Assembly: GCF_011046735.1 (NCBI RefSeq)
Contig: NZ_CP049258.1
Location: forward strand, 1,816,001-1,880,000
DNA: 64,000 nt
From: Nordella sp. HKS 07
GTDB lineage: Bacteria > Pseudomonadota > Alphaproteobacteria > Rhizobiales > Aestuariivirgaceae
Reading direction: 5' to 3'
Within the stretch, counting starts at the first letter, position 1. The number at the start of each line of letters is the position of its first letter. The position numbers and the translations under genes are program-made. The notes beneath the pieces were generated by a model that was not told the DNA's origin, did not search any database, and saw nothing but the letters and a program-made list of their open reading frames with translations. Shown piece after piece: positions 32,226 through 41,471 of this stretch.

Positions 32226-33569
32226 ATGAGCAATCCAAGGTTACCCAACATCTCTCGTCGCGACCTCCTAAGGACGTCGGCCGTCCTTGGCGGGGCCGCA
32301 TTTGGGGGACTCCTGCCCTCATTCGCGCGCGCGCAGGAAAAGACGCTCGATATGTGGTGGTGGGGCGAGCAGGAATTGCCCGGCCTGCAGAAATTCGTCG
32401 ACAGCTCGATCGCCGCCTACAAGGAGGCGACGGTGAAATCGATGCTGCAGGACACCGCGGTGGTCATCTCGCAGTTCCAGACCGCGGCAGCGGCCGGCAA
32501 GGCACCGGACATCCAGTATCTGTGGAACGGCGTCTATCACATGGAAAGCGTGTGGCTGGGCTACCTCAAAGGCCTCAAGGGCCTCGTCAAGGAGGAGGTG
32601 CTGACCGCCTCCAACCCGACCGCGCTCAGCCGCTTCGGCGGCGATATCTACCGGGTCGGCTGGTACCCGCTGCCGATGTTCTGGTGCTACAACAAGACGC
32701 TCTTCGAGAAGGCCGGACTTGATCCGGAAGCGCCGCCCGCCACCTGGGACGCCTTGCTCGCCGCCTGCGAGAAGCTCAAGACCGCCGGCATCGAGCCTTT
32801 GGGTGGCGGCATCCAGGACGGCTATTGGAGCGAGTGGTACATCACCCATTCCCTGCCGCAGAATCTCGACTCGTTCGGCGAGGCGGTCGAGCTCTTCATC
32901 GGCGACAAGGACTTCCGCGATCCCAAATACCACGAGCATTGGACGAAGCTCGCGGAGTTGAAGACACGCGGCTATCTCAACAAAGACATGTCGTCGCTCG
33001 AACTCTATCCGGGCATCGATCTGGTGGTCGCCGGCAAACTCGCCATCGGCCAGACCATCGGCACCAGGCTGCCGGCCGACAGCAAGGCGACCGGCGGCAA
33101 GATCGGCTACATGACCATGCCGGTCTTCGGCAAGGGCAAGCTCGCCGGCATTCCCGTGGTCGATGTCCAGGGGCTCGGCATTTCCACCAATGCCGAAGAT
33201 CCGCAAGCTGCCGCTGCCTTCCTTGAATTTCTGAACTCGCCCGAACGGCTGAAAGCCTTCTGGGACGCAACCGGCTGGCTGCCCTCCAACACGACATTCG
33301 ATGCGAGCGTCATCGCCGATCCCTCGGTGCGCGGCCTGTGGGAGAATTGGGGCCTCAAGCCCAATATTTCCAACGTGACAAATCTGGTGCCGGGCCAGTT
33401 CTATGAGCGCGCCGCCATCCCCACCGGCCAGCAGATCGTCCAGGGCTCGATGAGCGGCGAACAGGCGGGCGAGCTCGCCTCGAACACGGCCAAGGAATGG
33501 CGCGAATTCAACCCGGACATGGTCGAGAACTACCGCAAGTGGGCGCTCGATCTGTCGGCGCCAATCTGA
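32226..33569 (+). CDS. Carbohydrate ABC transporter substrate-binding protein, Tat signal
   Basis: Extracellular solute-binding protein family 1, about 447 aa. The N-terminus has a twin-arginine motif (SRRDLLRTSAVLGGAAFGGLLP) ending FARAQ. The mature protein reads KTLDMWWWGEQELPGLQKFVD and has PLPMFWCYNKTLFEKAGLDPEAPPATWDALL, a typical sugar-binding pattern. Export already folded through Tat is unusual for this class but known. Start at 32226 follows AAGGGA; the frame upstream adds eight residues only. A REP hairpin follows the stop. Confidence 0.9.
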   Translation: MSNPRLPNISRRDLLRTSAVLGGAAFGGLLPSFARAQEKTLDMWWWGEQELPGLQKFVDSSIAAYKEATVKSMLQDTAVVISQFQTAAAAGKAPDIQYLWNGVYHMESVWLGYLKGLKGLVKEEVLTASNPTALSRFGGDIYRVGWYPLPMFWCYNKTLFEKAGLDPEAPPATWDALLAACEKLKTAGIEPLGGGIQDGYWSEWYITHSLPQNLDSFGEAVELFIGDKDFRDPKYHEHWTKLAELKTRGYLNKDMSSLELYPGIDLVVAGKLAIGQTIGTRLPADSKATGGKIGYMTMPVFGKGKLAGIPVVDVQGLGISTNAEDPQAAAAFLEFLNSPERLKAFWDATGWLPSNTTFDASVIADPSVRGLWENWGLKPNISNVTNLVPGQFYERAAIPTGQQIVQGSMSGEQAGELASNTAKEWREFNPDMVENYRKWALDLSAPI

Positions 33570-33592
33570 GCGACTGATGACCGCGCAACACC

Positions 33593-33628
33593 TTCCCCTT
33601 CTCCCGCAAGCAAGCGGGAGAAGGGGAA
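33593..33628. repeat. REP palindrome between binding-protein and permease genes
   Basis: TTCCCCTTCTCCCGC (33593-33607), loop AAGCAA, then GCGGGAGAAGGGGAA (33614-33628): 15-bp perfect arms. The right arm also supplies the GGAG/AGGGG sequence before the permease ATG at 33637, so a folded hairpin could hide that ribosome binding site. Confidence 0.85.
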
Positions 33629-33636
33629 AGATCTTT

Positions 33637-34521
33637 ATGACCGCATCGCAAAGCCAGAAACTCAAACCCTATCTCTATGTGCTGCCGCTGGTTCTCCTCC
33701 TGGCTTTCGTCTTCGGCTACCCGCTCGTCCGCATCTTCGAATTCAGCTTCAAGCTGGTGCGCGGCGTCGACGGCCCCTGGATCGGCCTGCGCAATTACGA
33801 GCTGATCCTCAGCCAGTCGCTGTTCTGGGAATCGGTGCTGCACAATATCCAGCTGCTGCTGGCAATCCCGGCCATGGTGGTGATCTCGCTCCTCATCTCC
33901 ATCCTGCTCTACGAGCGCATCACCGGCTGGAAGCTCTATCGCATCATCGTCTTCGTGCCCTTCGTGCTGGCGATCCCCATCATCGCGGTGGTGATGAAGC
34001 GCATGTTCCAGTTCTCCGGCCCCGTCAACGAAGTGCTGCGCTGGCTGAGCCTCGATTTCATGGCGCTCGACTGGATCGGGTCCTCCGATGTGGCGCTGTG
34101 GACGGTGATGATCCTGATCGTCTGGCGCGAATCGGCGCTCGGCATCATCCTCTTTCTCGCCCGCCTTCTGAGCCTCGATGAATCGGTTCTGGAAGCCGCG
34201 CGCCTCGACGGCGCCAATTGGTGGCAGCGTGTCTGGCACATCATCCTGCCGCAGATGCGCGGCGTCATTCAGTTCTTTGTCGTGGTGAGTGTCATCACCA
34301 TCCTGGCCGCCGTCTTCTCCTATGTCTATGTGATGGGCGGCGGACGCGGCGGGCCCGGCACCGCCACCATGGTGATCGAATTCTACATCTTCAACGCGCT
34401 GATCCGCGCCAGCCTGCCGGGCATTGCGTCCGCCGCTTCTGTGCTGCTGTTCCTGGTGTCGGTGCTGCTCATCTTCCCGATGTTCCGCGCCCGCCGGCGC
34501 GTCAGGGAAGAGGAGGCATAG
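33637..34521 (+). CDS. Carbohydrate ABC transporter permease (MalF-like)
   Basis: Permease of about 294 aa with six helices, beginning MTASQSQKLKPYLYVLPLVLLLAFVFGYP. The EAA motif is EAARLDGANWWQRVWHIILPQMRG near residue 186. Start placed after the REP repeat; the open frame upstream only translates the repeat. The stop TAG shares one base with the next GTG start. Confidence 0.9.
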   Translation: MTASQSQKLKPYLYVLPLVLLLAFVFGYPLVRIFEFSFKLVRGVDGPWIGLRNYELILSQSLFWESVLHNIQLLLAIPAMVVISLLISILLYERITGWKLYRIIVFVPFVLAIPIIAVVMKRMFQFSGPVNEVLRWLSLDFMALDWIGSSDVALWTVMILIVWRESALGIILFLARLLSLDESVLEAARLDGANWWQRVWHIILPQMRGVIQFFVVVSVITILAAVFSYVYVMGGGRGGPGTATMVIEFYIFNALIRASLPGIASAASVLLFLVSVLLIFPMFRARRRVREEEA

Positions 34522-35384
34522 TGCCTGTGACCGCTACCAAAACACATAGTCGCCGCTGGCGTTCAACCGTCTCGCTGAGCGATGCGCTCAAGCAGGGCGT
34601 CCTGCTGATTGCATCCTTCATCGCCCTGGTGCCGACCTTCTACATGATCATGACGGCGCTCAAGAGCGAGGAGGAATATGCCATCGACAAGCTGGGCCTG
34701 CCCGATGCGCCCGTGTTCGAGAACTTCCGCGCCGTGCTCGTCGACAGCCCTTTCCTCGCCTGGATGGTCAACAGCTTCATCCTGGTGGCGGGCTCGGTCG
34801 CGCTCAGCATCGTGGTCTCCTGTCTCGCCGCCTATGCCATCGCCCGCATGGAGTTCAAAGGCCGCGACACGCTGCTGGCCCTCAGCACATCACTGATGGC
34901 GGTGCCGCCGGTCGTCATGATCGTCCCGCTCTTCGTGCTCTATACCCAGCTCGACCTGATCAGCACCTATCAGGGCGCCATTCTGATCTATGCGGGGCTC
35001 ATCACGCCCTTCTCGGTCTATCTCCTGACCACTTTCTTCCGCACCGTACCGAACGAACTGTTCGAATCGGCCCGTATCGACGGCGCCGGCGATTTCCTCA
35101 TCCTGTGGCAGATCGTGCTGCCGCTGTCGCTGCCCGCTCTGTTGACATTGGTTGTGGTGAACTCGCTCTATGTCTGGAACGATCTGCTGATCGCCATCAT
35201 CTTCCTGCAGGAAGATTCCAAGCGCACATTGATGGCCGGCATCAGCGTCTTCCAGGGGCGCTACAATAATCAGGTACCCTTGACCATGGCCGGCATGGTG
35301 ATCGCCAGCGCGCCGATGTTCATTCTCTATGTCGTCTTCCAGAAGCACTTCATCCGCGGCCTCATGGCGGGCGCGATCAAATGA
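34521..35384 (+). CDS. Carbohydrate ABC transporter permease (MalG-like)
   Basis: Permease of about 287 aa with six helices. EAA motif ESARIDGAGDFLILWQIVLPLSLPAL near residue 189, and the C-terminus FQKHFIRGLMAGAIK is typical of MalG-type proteins. GTG 34521 follows AGGAGG by five bases. No ATPase gene is present in this operon, so the system must borrow one encoded elsewhere, as MsmK-type ATPases are shared. It overlaps the next gene by 4 bp. Confidence 0.9.
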   Translation: MPVTATKTHSRRWRSTVSLSDALKQGVLLIASFIALVPTFYMIMTALKSEEEYAIDKLGLPDAPVFENFRAVLVDSPFLAWMVNSFILVAGSVALSIVVSCLAAYAIARMEFKGRDTLLALSTSLMAVPPVVMIVPLFVLYTQLDLISTYQGAILIYAGLITPFSVYLLTTFFRTVPNELFESARIDGAGDFLILWQIVLPLSLPALLTLVVVNSLYVWNDLLIAIIFLQEDSKRTLMAGISVFQGRYNNQVPLTMAGMVIASAPMFILYVVFQKHFIRGLMAGAIK

Positions 35385-36385
35385 CGGCGCCGCTTTTGCT
35401 GGAAAGCAGTGACCTCGCGGTCACGATCACCGCTGAGGTCGGCGGCACCATCACCCAGATCGCCGTCAAGCGCAGCGGACTCAAGGTGCTGGGCTCGGTG
35501 CCGTGGCCGGTGACCAATGCGCCGATCGCCAGCGCCGCCGCCCGTAGTGAGCCGGAATGGCTGACCCGCTATAGCGGTGGCTGGCCCCTGCTCTTCCCCA
35601 ATGGCGGCGATGCGTGCGCGTTCGACGGTGTATTCCACGGCTTCCATGGCGAAGGCTCGATCTCGCCTTGGGATGTGGTTTCGCACTCCATCGACCGGCT
35701 GGTCCTTGCGAGACGCTTCGCTACTGTCCCCGTCGAGATGCGACGCGAGATGCAGGTGGAAGGCGATCTCCTGATCATAAGCGAGAGGCTGCGCATGACG
35801 GGCGAGCACCCGGTCCAGGTCATGTGGGGGCATCATCCGACCTTGGGCTCGGATCTTCTCGCGGCGCCGATCGAGATCACCTGCGGCGCCCGCACTGTGA
35901 TGGTCGACAGGGAGTATGATCCCCTCGCCAATCCGCTGCGGCCGGGTGCCAAGGGGGCCTGGCCGATGATCGCCGGCAAGAAGGGCTCATACAATTTGAG
36001 CCAGCCGCAAGAGCCGATGGCCAGCCTCGCTTACCTTCAGGATTTCAAGCAAGGTTGGATCGCGGTGCGCCGTCTCGACGATCGGATCGCGGTCGCTTTG
36101 TCCTGGGACAAGAGCCGCTTTCCCTGCGCCTGGCTGTGGTGTGAACTCGCCGGCAATCCGGACGCGCCCTGGCGGAACCAGACGCGGCTCATCGGCATTG
36201 AACCCAACACGACCTGGCCGGCCTGGGGCCTCGCCAAGGCAAAACAGGCGGGTGGCACCCTGCTCCGCCTACTGCCGGGAGACGAGCTTGACACCACGCT
36301 GCGCTTCCAGGCTTTTACCCCGGCGGGTCCGGTCACCGGCATCGACAGCGCAGGCCGGGCGTTGGCAGGCCACAACCCAGGCTAA
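35381..36385 (+). CDS. Aldose 1-epimerase-like protein (mutarotase superfamily)
   Basis: Beta-sandwich protein of 334 aa. Segments SGGWPLLFPNGGDACAFDGVFHGFHGEGSISPW and VQVMWGHHPTLGSDLL carry the histidines expected of the mutarotase fold; the late IGIEPNTTWPAWGLAKAK holds a candidate catalytic Glu. It probably interconverts anomers of the imported sugar. Overlap of 4 bp with the permease ties it to the operon. The match is to the superfamily; the specific sugar is unknown. Confidence 0.78.
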   Translation: MTAPLLLESSDLAVTITAEVGGTITQIAVKRSGLKVLGSVPWPVTNAPIASAAARSEPEWLTRYSGGWPLLFPNGGDACAFDGVFHGFHGEGSISPWDVVSHSIDRLVLARRFATVPVEMRREMQVEGDLLIISERLRMTGEHPVQVMWGHHPTLGSDLLAAPIEITCGARTVMVDREYDPLANPLRPGAKGAWPMIAGKKGSYNLSQPQEPMASLAYLQDFKQGWIAVRRLDDRIAVALSWDKSRFPCAWLWCELAGNPDAPWRNQTRLIGIEPNTTWPAWGLAKAKQAGGTLLRLLPGDELDTTLRFQAFTPAGPVTGIDSAGRALAGHNPG

Positions 36386-36461
36386 ACTCCCGCCACACAT
36401 CCGCCTTGCCCTGAAAATAGAGCATCCGGCCCGTTCCTTCGCTTCTTGATCAGGAGACATT

Positions 36462-37337
36462 GTGCCCAAATCCCGTGCCCTCATTTTCGCGAACCGGCGG
36501 GCGCGCCGGGGCGGTGAGTCGCTGAGGGCGGCCATCGAGCTACTCGATGATGCCAGGATCGAGACGATCGAGCGCGACGTCTCGCGCAGCTTGAGCGATG
36601 CCATCCGCGCCGAGGCCAAGGATGTCGACATGGTGATCCTGGGCGGCGGCGACGGCACGCTCAACAGCGCGGCCGCAGCGCTCTATGAGACGAAACTGCC
36701 TTTCGGCGTGCTGCCGCTCGGCACAGCCAATGATTTCGCCCGCACCATCGGCGTGCCGCGCGACCTGGCGCGCGCCGCACAGATTATCATCGACGGCCAT
36801 CGCCGCCCTGTCGATCTCGGCGAGGTCAATGGCCATTATTTCTTCAATGTCGCGAGCATCGGCTTTTCCGCCGCCCTGGCGCGCGAGCTGACCGCCGAGG
36901 CGAAGAAGCGCTGGGGAACGCTGGGTTATGCGTTCGCCGCCCTGAATCTCCTGCGCCAGAGCAGCCCCTTCACCGTCGAGATCGACCATGACGGGACGGT
37001 CGAGCGGGTCAAGACGGTGCAGATCAGCGTCGGCAATGGCCGCTTCTATGGTGGCGGCATGACCGTCGAGAAGGACGCCGCTCCCGATGACGGCCGCCTC
37101 GATGTCTACAGCCTCGAGATCGATCACTGGTGGGAAATGCTGGCGTTGGCCCCGTCGCTGCGCCGCGGCACGCAAGGACATTGGCGTAAGGTAAGAGTCT
37201 TCTCGGCGACGGATCTCGTGGTCCGCACCAGGAGACCGCATGACATCAATGCCGATGGCGAGATCGTGGGCAAGACGCCGGCGACTTTCCGCATCAAGAG
37301 CAAGGCTGTGACGGTATTCGCCCCGCCCCGCGCGTGA
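36462..37337 (+). CDS. Diacylglycerol/lipid kinase family protein (YegS-like)
   Basis: Kinase of 291 aa with the nucleotide motif VILGGGDGTLNSAAAAL near residue 60 and LPLGTANDFARTIGVP, both diagnostic for the DAGK catalytic domain. Later GNGRFYGGGMTVEKDAAPDDGRLDVYSLE and DGEIVGKTPATFRI are the usual C-terminal segments. Start is GTG 36462 after CAGGAG. It stands alone between operons; the lipid substrate cannot be read from sequence. Confidence 0.88.
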   Translation: MPKSRALIFANRRARRGGESLRAAIELLDDARIETIERDVSRSLSDAIRAEAKDVDMVILGGGDGTLNSAAAALYETKLPFGVLPLGTANDFARTIGVPRDLARAAQIIIDGHRRPVDLGEVNGHYFFNVASIGFSAALARELTAEAKKRWGTLGYAFAALNLLRQSSPFTVEIDHDGTVERVKTVQISVGNGRFYGGGMTVEKDAAPDDGRLDVYSLEIDHWWEMLALAPSLRRGTQGHWRKVRVFSATDLVVRTRRPHDINADGEIVGKTPATFRIKSKAVTVFAPPRA

Positions 37338-37431
37338 GCTTCATACGCAACCAGACTGAACTAAACGTGATCCGAGGCCACGCCCGGCCGGTATCCATAT
37401 TTTAATCATATTCGCCGCTAATGGATTAAGA

Positions 37432-38643
37432 ATGGCGAAGAGGAATTGGCTCATGCTCAGGTCGTGGAGGACCGGCGTGCTCGTCACGGCGGCGACGCTG
37501 ACCGTCACCTCTGGCCTGACACTATATATGTATGGCGACAAAGCCGGCAGCTTCCTGGCAGCGCTCTGGAAGCAATCTTACACCAACGTGCTCGATCTCG
37601 CGCGCAGCCAGCCGGAAGTCGTGTCGAGCGTCGAGGACTATATCAAGCTGAGGGTGTCGCCCACACGCATCGAGACGGGCCGGCAGAAATCCGCCGAATG
37701 GAAGACCACCATCACCACGATCGTGGATAAATACGGGATTCCGGCCGAGACCCTGGTCGCCATCTGGGGCATCGAATCCAATTTCGGCAGGAACATGGGC
37801 GACTACAAAGTGCTGGGCTCGCTCGCCGCACTCGCCGATGGCGGCCATCGCACGGATTATTTCCGCGCTGAGCTTTCGGCGGCCAAGGAGATCATCCGGG
37901 CCGGCCATGCCGACGAATCACAGATGACCGGATCCTGGGCGGGCGCCATGGGCCAGACGCAATTCATGCCGTCGAACTACCTTACCTATGCCGTCGACCA
38001 GGATGGCGACGGGCGCAAGGACATCTGGAATTCGGTGCCGGATTCGCTCGCGTCCACCGCCAATTTCCTGAAGGAGAAGGGCTGGCGGAAAGGCGGCGAC
38101 TGGGGTTACGAGGTGAAGCTCCCCAAGGGTTTCGATTTCGGCAAGGTGTGGAAGAAAAACGCCAGCATGGCCCTGCGCGACTGGAGCAAGCTCGGGATCA
38201 CCCGCGTCAATAGCAAGCCTTTGCCGTCGACGAACGAGACGGCACGCTTCTATCAGCCCTCCGGCGGCAATGGTCCGGTCTTCCTGGTGCTCAGGAATTT
38301 CGAGGTGATCAAGCGTTACAACAATGCCGATTCCTATGCGCTCGCCGTCGCGCATCTGGCGGATCGCATCGGTGGCGGAGACGTATTCGTGCAGGCCTGG
38401 CCCGCCGACATGGTGCCCTTGTCGCGCACCGAGCGCCGCGAACTCGAGGAACTGATGGCGGCGAAAGGCTTCACGCCTGACACATCCGACAGCATCCTCA
38501 CCCCGGCCGGACGTCTCGCCATCATCAGGTTCCAGAAGAGGGAAGGCCTGCTCGCCGACGGCCATCCCTCACGCGCGCTGCTCCAACGTTTGCGCAGCTC
38601 GAGCCAGGTCTCGTCCAGCAAGACGGGAAAGGCGGGGTCTTAG
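37432..38643 (+). CDS. Lytic murein transglycosylase, MltB type with PG-binding domain
   Basis: Cell-wall enzyme of 403 aa. Signal or anchor helix at about 14-33, then an SLT_2 domain with the catalytic Glu in VAIWGIESNFGRNMGDYKVLGSLAALA and the conserved GSWAGAMGQTQFMPSNYLTYAVDQDGDGRKDIWNS. The C-terminus (about 330-395) is a peptidoglycan-binding domain (LTPAGRLAIIRFQKREGLLADGHPS). It cleaves glycan strands with 1,6-anhydro products. No clear ribosome binding site precedes the ATG; the 94-bp gap before it shows no other feature. Confidence 0.9.
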   Translation: MAKRNWLMLRSWRTGVLVTAATLTVTSGLTLYMYGDKAGSFLAALWKQSYTNVLDLARSQPEVVSSVEDYIKLRVSPTRIETGRQKSAEWKTTITTIVDKYGIPAETLVAIWGIESNFGRNMGDYKVLGSLAALADGGHRTDYFRAELSAAKEIIRAGHADESQMTGSWAGAMGQTQFMPSNYLTYAVDQDGDGRKDIWNSVPDSLASTANFLKEKGWRKGGDWGYEVKLPKGFDFGKVWKKNASMALRDWSKLGITRVNSKPLPSTNETARFYQPSGGNGPVFLVLRNFEVIKRYNNADSYALAVAHLADRIGGGDVFVQAWPADMVPLSRTERRELEELMAAKGFTPDTSDSILTPAGRLAIIRFQKREGLLADGHPSRALLQRLRSSSQVSSSKTGKAGS

Positions 38644-38757
38644 ATACCGCGCAACTGGGGTCGCTTGTCCACAAATACGGAACCAAGTACAGTATTCCAA
38701 ACACAGACGGTTGTTCAGGAAAAGTGGCTCCCGGCTCCTGATTGACCTGAGGCGGTC

Positions 38758-39576
38758 GTGATCCAGGCGGAGATTCGAGCCTTGAAAACTCCACGCGAGG
38801 CGGAAAGCGGCACCGGCTCGGACGAAAATTCGGGCTCGCGCAGCGTGCGCCGCGCGCTGGATATACTCGAGCTCGTGCTCAAGCACAACCAGCCTGTGAC
38901 CGTAGCACAGATCATTGCAGAGCTGGCGATCCCAAAGTCTACCGCCTATGAGCTCGTCCGCACTCTGTCGGACGGCGACTACCTGGAGCCCGCCGGAAAA
39001 GGCTCCGGGCTCTTCCTCGGCCGGCGCCTCTATGAACTCGGCACGGCCTATCGGAGCCATGTCGATCTTCTGCGCGACGGCAGCCGGATCGCCGAGGAGT
39101 TGCGCAACGAGACAGGTGAGACGGTGCAGCTCTCGGTGCTCGAAAACGACCTGATGATGGTGCTGTTCAAGGAGGAAGGCATCAGGCCGCTGCGCATCAT
39201 CAGCACCATCGGCTCCCGCGTGCCGGTCAATTGGGCGGCGGCAGGCCGCCTGCTCGTCTCCGACATGGATGACGAAGCGCTGACCAGGCTCCTCGTCGCG
39301 ACGATCCGTCAGTCGCCTACCGGCCGGGCCGTTCTCGATGTGCAGAAGCTCATCACCCAGATCCGCAAATTCCGCCGCCAGGGTTATGCGACGGAGCTCA
39401 ACGAGACCAACGAGCATGCGGGCTGCGTCGCAGCCCCTGTGATCGACGGTTCGGGCCGCTGTGTCGCGGCATTGAGTATCGTCGCCCCCGAGCAGCGCCT
39501 CGCCAGACCCAATCGCGACCAGTTGATCGCCGCCGTCATCGCCGCGGCGCAGAAGCTGTCGCGGCGCCTCGGCTAG
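38758..39576 (+). CDS. IclR family transcriptional regulator
   Basis: Regulator of 272 aa, GTG start after GAGG. The winged helix is RSVRRALDILELVLKHNQPVTVAQIIAELAIPKSTAYELVRTL (about 28-70), followed by an IclR effector domain (RQGYATELNETNEHAGCVAAPVIDGSGRCVAALSI). The upstream gap has GGAACC and TATTCC (38681-38700) as a weak possible operator. Target genes are uncertain: the sugar operon ending at 36385 or the MDR gene that follows. Confidence 0.88.
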   Translation: MIQAEIRALKTPREAESGTGSDENSGSRSVRRALDILELVLKHNQPVTVAQIIAELAIPKSTAYELVRTLSDGDYLEPAGKGSGLFLGRRLYELGTAYRSHVDLLRDGSRIAEELRNETGETVQLSVLENDLMMVLFKEEGIRPLRIISTIGSRVPVNWAAAGRLLVSDMDDEALTRLLVATIRQSPTGRAVLDVQKLITQIRKFRRQGYATELNETNEHAGCVAAPVIDGSGRCVAALSIVAPEQRLARPNRDQLIAAVIAAAQKLSRRLG

Positions 39577-39682
39577 ATTTCATTCGACGCGATCCGCTCC
39601 GCCAAGATCATTACCCCTGTCCTCAGCATACAGACAAAATTCGTTAGTTGAGCGGCGCGTCATTGCTCTCTATCCTGCGGCC

Positions 39683-40675
39683 ATGAAAGCAGCCTATTAC
39701 GACCGGCAAGGCCCGGCACACGATGTGATTCAACTGGGCGATCTGCCCGACCCGGAGCCCGGCCCCGGCGAGGTGCGCGTGCGTGTGCATGTCTCGGGAC
39801 TCAACCCTTCCGATACAAAGACGCGCGGCGCCTTCGGCGGCAGACCCATGGGGTTTCCGCGTATCGTGCCGCACCAGGACGGAGCCGGTGTCATCGACCG
39901 GGTTGGTCCCGGCGTGCCGGAAGCGAGACTGGGCGAACGCGTCTGGGTCTATGAGGCGCAGTTCGGCCGCGCCTTTGGCACGGCGGCGCAGTTCACTGTC
40001 GTCCCGGCGGCCAAGGCGGTGGTGTTGCCGAGCAACGTCTCGTTCGAGACGGGCGCCTGCCTGGGCGTGCCGGCCTTGACCGCGCATCGCTGCCTCTTGG
40101 CCGATGGTGATCTCAGAGGCCGATGGGTGCTGGTGCAGGGCGGCGCTGGAGCAGTGGGCACGGCCGCTATACTGCTTGCCAAATGGGCGGGCGCCTTCGT
40201 GGCGACGACGGTGAGCCGGAGCGAGCAGGAAAAGGTCGCGCGCGAGGCCGGCGCCGATCTCGTCATCAACCGGCAGACGGAAGATGTCGCGGTCCGGGTC
40301 AAGGAAGCGACCCTTGGCAAGGGCGTCGACCGTATCGTGGAAGTGAATCTGAAGGCCAATCTCGCCATCGATATGGCCTGCCTGGCGCTCGACGGCACGG
40401 TGAGCGCCTATGCGACCGATGATCCGGCCGCGGTGATTCCGATTCCGTTTGTGCCGGCGATGCAGCGCGGCTTCAATTTCCGCTTCATGCTCGTCTACAC
40501 CATGTCCGAAGAGGCGCATCGCCAGGCGGTGCGCGAGGTGACCGCCTGCCTTGAGGCGGGCGCCTATCGGCCGGTGATCGGCCTGCGCCTGCCGCTCGAG
40601 CGCGTCATCGAGGCGCATGAGGCTCAGGATAGCGGCCGGATGATCGGCAAGATCATCCTCGACACCGGCGTCTAG
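39683..40675 (+). CDS. NADPH:quinone oxidoreductase-like MDR protein
   Basis: Zinc-independent medium-chain dehydrogenase of 330 aa. N-terminal GroES-like half (MKAAYYDRQGPAHDVIQLGDLPDPEPGPGEVRV), PHQDGAGVIDRVG, and a Rossmann half with VLVQGGAGAVGTAAILLAKWAGA. The structural-zinc cysteines are absent, which fits the quinone oxidoreductase (Qor) branch. The physiological substrate is unknown. Same strand as the IclR gene with a 106-bp gap. Confidence 0.88.
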   Translation: MKAAYYDRQGPAHDVIQLGDLPDPEPGPGEVRVRVHVSGLNPSDTKTRGAFGGRPMGFPRIVPHQDGAGVIDRVGPGVPEARLGERVWVYEAQFGRAFGTAAQFTVVPAAKAVVLPSNVSFETGACLGVPALTAHRCLLADGDLRGRWVLVQGGAGAVGTAAILLAKWAGAFVATTVSRSEQEKVAREAGADLVINRQTEDVAVRVKEATLGKGVDRIVEVNLKANLAIDMACLALDGTVSAYATDDPAAVIPIPFVPAMQRGFNFRFMLVYTMSEEAHRQAVREVTACLEAGAYRPVIGLRLPLERVIEAHEAQDSGRMIGKIILDTGV

Positions 40676-40727
40676 ATCGCCGGACGCTCACATAGAATCG
40701 GGCCGGCGCTCTAACTCTTTGATTTGC

Positions 40728-40772
40728 GCATCGGATTATCCGAAAACCGCTTCGCACTTTTCGGTCCGATGC
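40728..40772. repeat. RIME-like palindrome
   Basis: GCATCGGA ... GAAAACCG ... CACTTTTCGG ... TCCGATGC. The interior is the core seen in rhizobial intergenic mosaic elements and in the B-halves at 42212 and 46133. It lies between convergent genes (MDR and the leftward permease) and might act as a bidirectional terminator. Confidence 0.7.
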
Positions 40773-40808
40773 TCTAGACATGGGCTTAAGCGCGGGAGCG
40801 CAACGATT

Positions 40809-41462
40809 TCACCTGAGCGCGAAGCGGCGGCCGACCGCTTGACCGGCTTTCTCGATGATGAAATTGATGAGGAAGAAGAGGGCGCCGGCCAGACCATAGA
40901 ATTCCAGCGTCATGAAATTGCGTCCGATGATCTCCTGCGTGCGGAACAGGAGCTCGCCGGTGCCGATGACCGACAAGAGCGTCGAGGTCTTGACCAGCTC
41001 GGCGCCGGTATTGATCCAGACCGGAATGATCATCCGCACCGCTTGCGGCAGAAGCACCAGGAGGAAGATACGAAACGGGCTTAGGCCGAGCGCCTTCCCG
41101 GCGTCGATCTGGCCCTGAGGGATGGCGCTGAGCGCGCCGCGCACGATCTCGGCCATGTGAGCACCTGAGAACAGGCTGAGCGCGATGAGCCCGGACTGAA
41201 CGGCGGTGAAATTGATGCCGGCGAAGGTGAGGAGATAGAAGACCGCCAGGATCAGCACCAGCACCGGAATGCCGCGCAGCGCATCGACCACGGCACGCAC
41301 CGGCCAGCGGGTGAACCTGCCACCGTAAGTCAGCGCGATGCCGCCCAGAACGCCCAGAACAGTTCCGACGCAGATCGAGATCACGGAGAGCCACAAGGTC
41401 AAAGCGAGGCCCTGCAGGAGGGCGAAGCGGGCGATCCATACTTCGTGGAGGAAATGCGCCAT
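40809..41462 (-). CDS. Amino-acid-type ABC transporter permease (HisM/GlnP family)
   Basis: Permease of 217 aa with about five helices. DALRGIPVLVLILAVFYLL and the EAA region IPQGQIDAGKALGLSPFRIFLLVLLPQAVRMIIP are hallmark sequences of polar amino-acid permeases. It follows a sister permease by 9 bp at the 3' end of a long leftward cluster. No ATPase gene follows, so the transporter is incomplete in this window. Confidence 0.9.
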   Translation of the reverse strand: MAHFLHEVWIARFALLQGLALTLWLSVISICVGTVLGVLGGIALTYGGRFTRWPVRAVVDALRGIPVLVLILAVFYLLTFAGINFTAVQSGLIALSLFSGAHMAEIVRGALSAIPQGQIDAGKALGLSPFRIFLLVLLPQAVRMIIPVWINTGAELVKTSTLLSVIGTGELLFRTQEIIGRNFMTLEFYGLAGALFFLINFIIEKAGQAVGRRFALR

Positions 41463-41471
41463 GCGACACCT

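Noticed and set aside
32319-33665. Leftward open frame of 448 codons
   Set aside because: Antisense to the Tat-exported sugar-binding protein gene; composition typical of a shadow frame.
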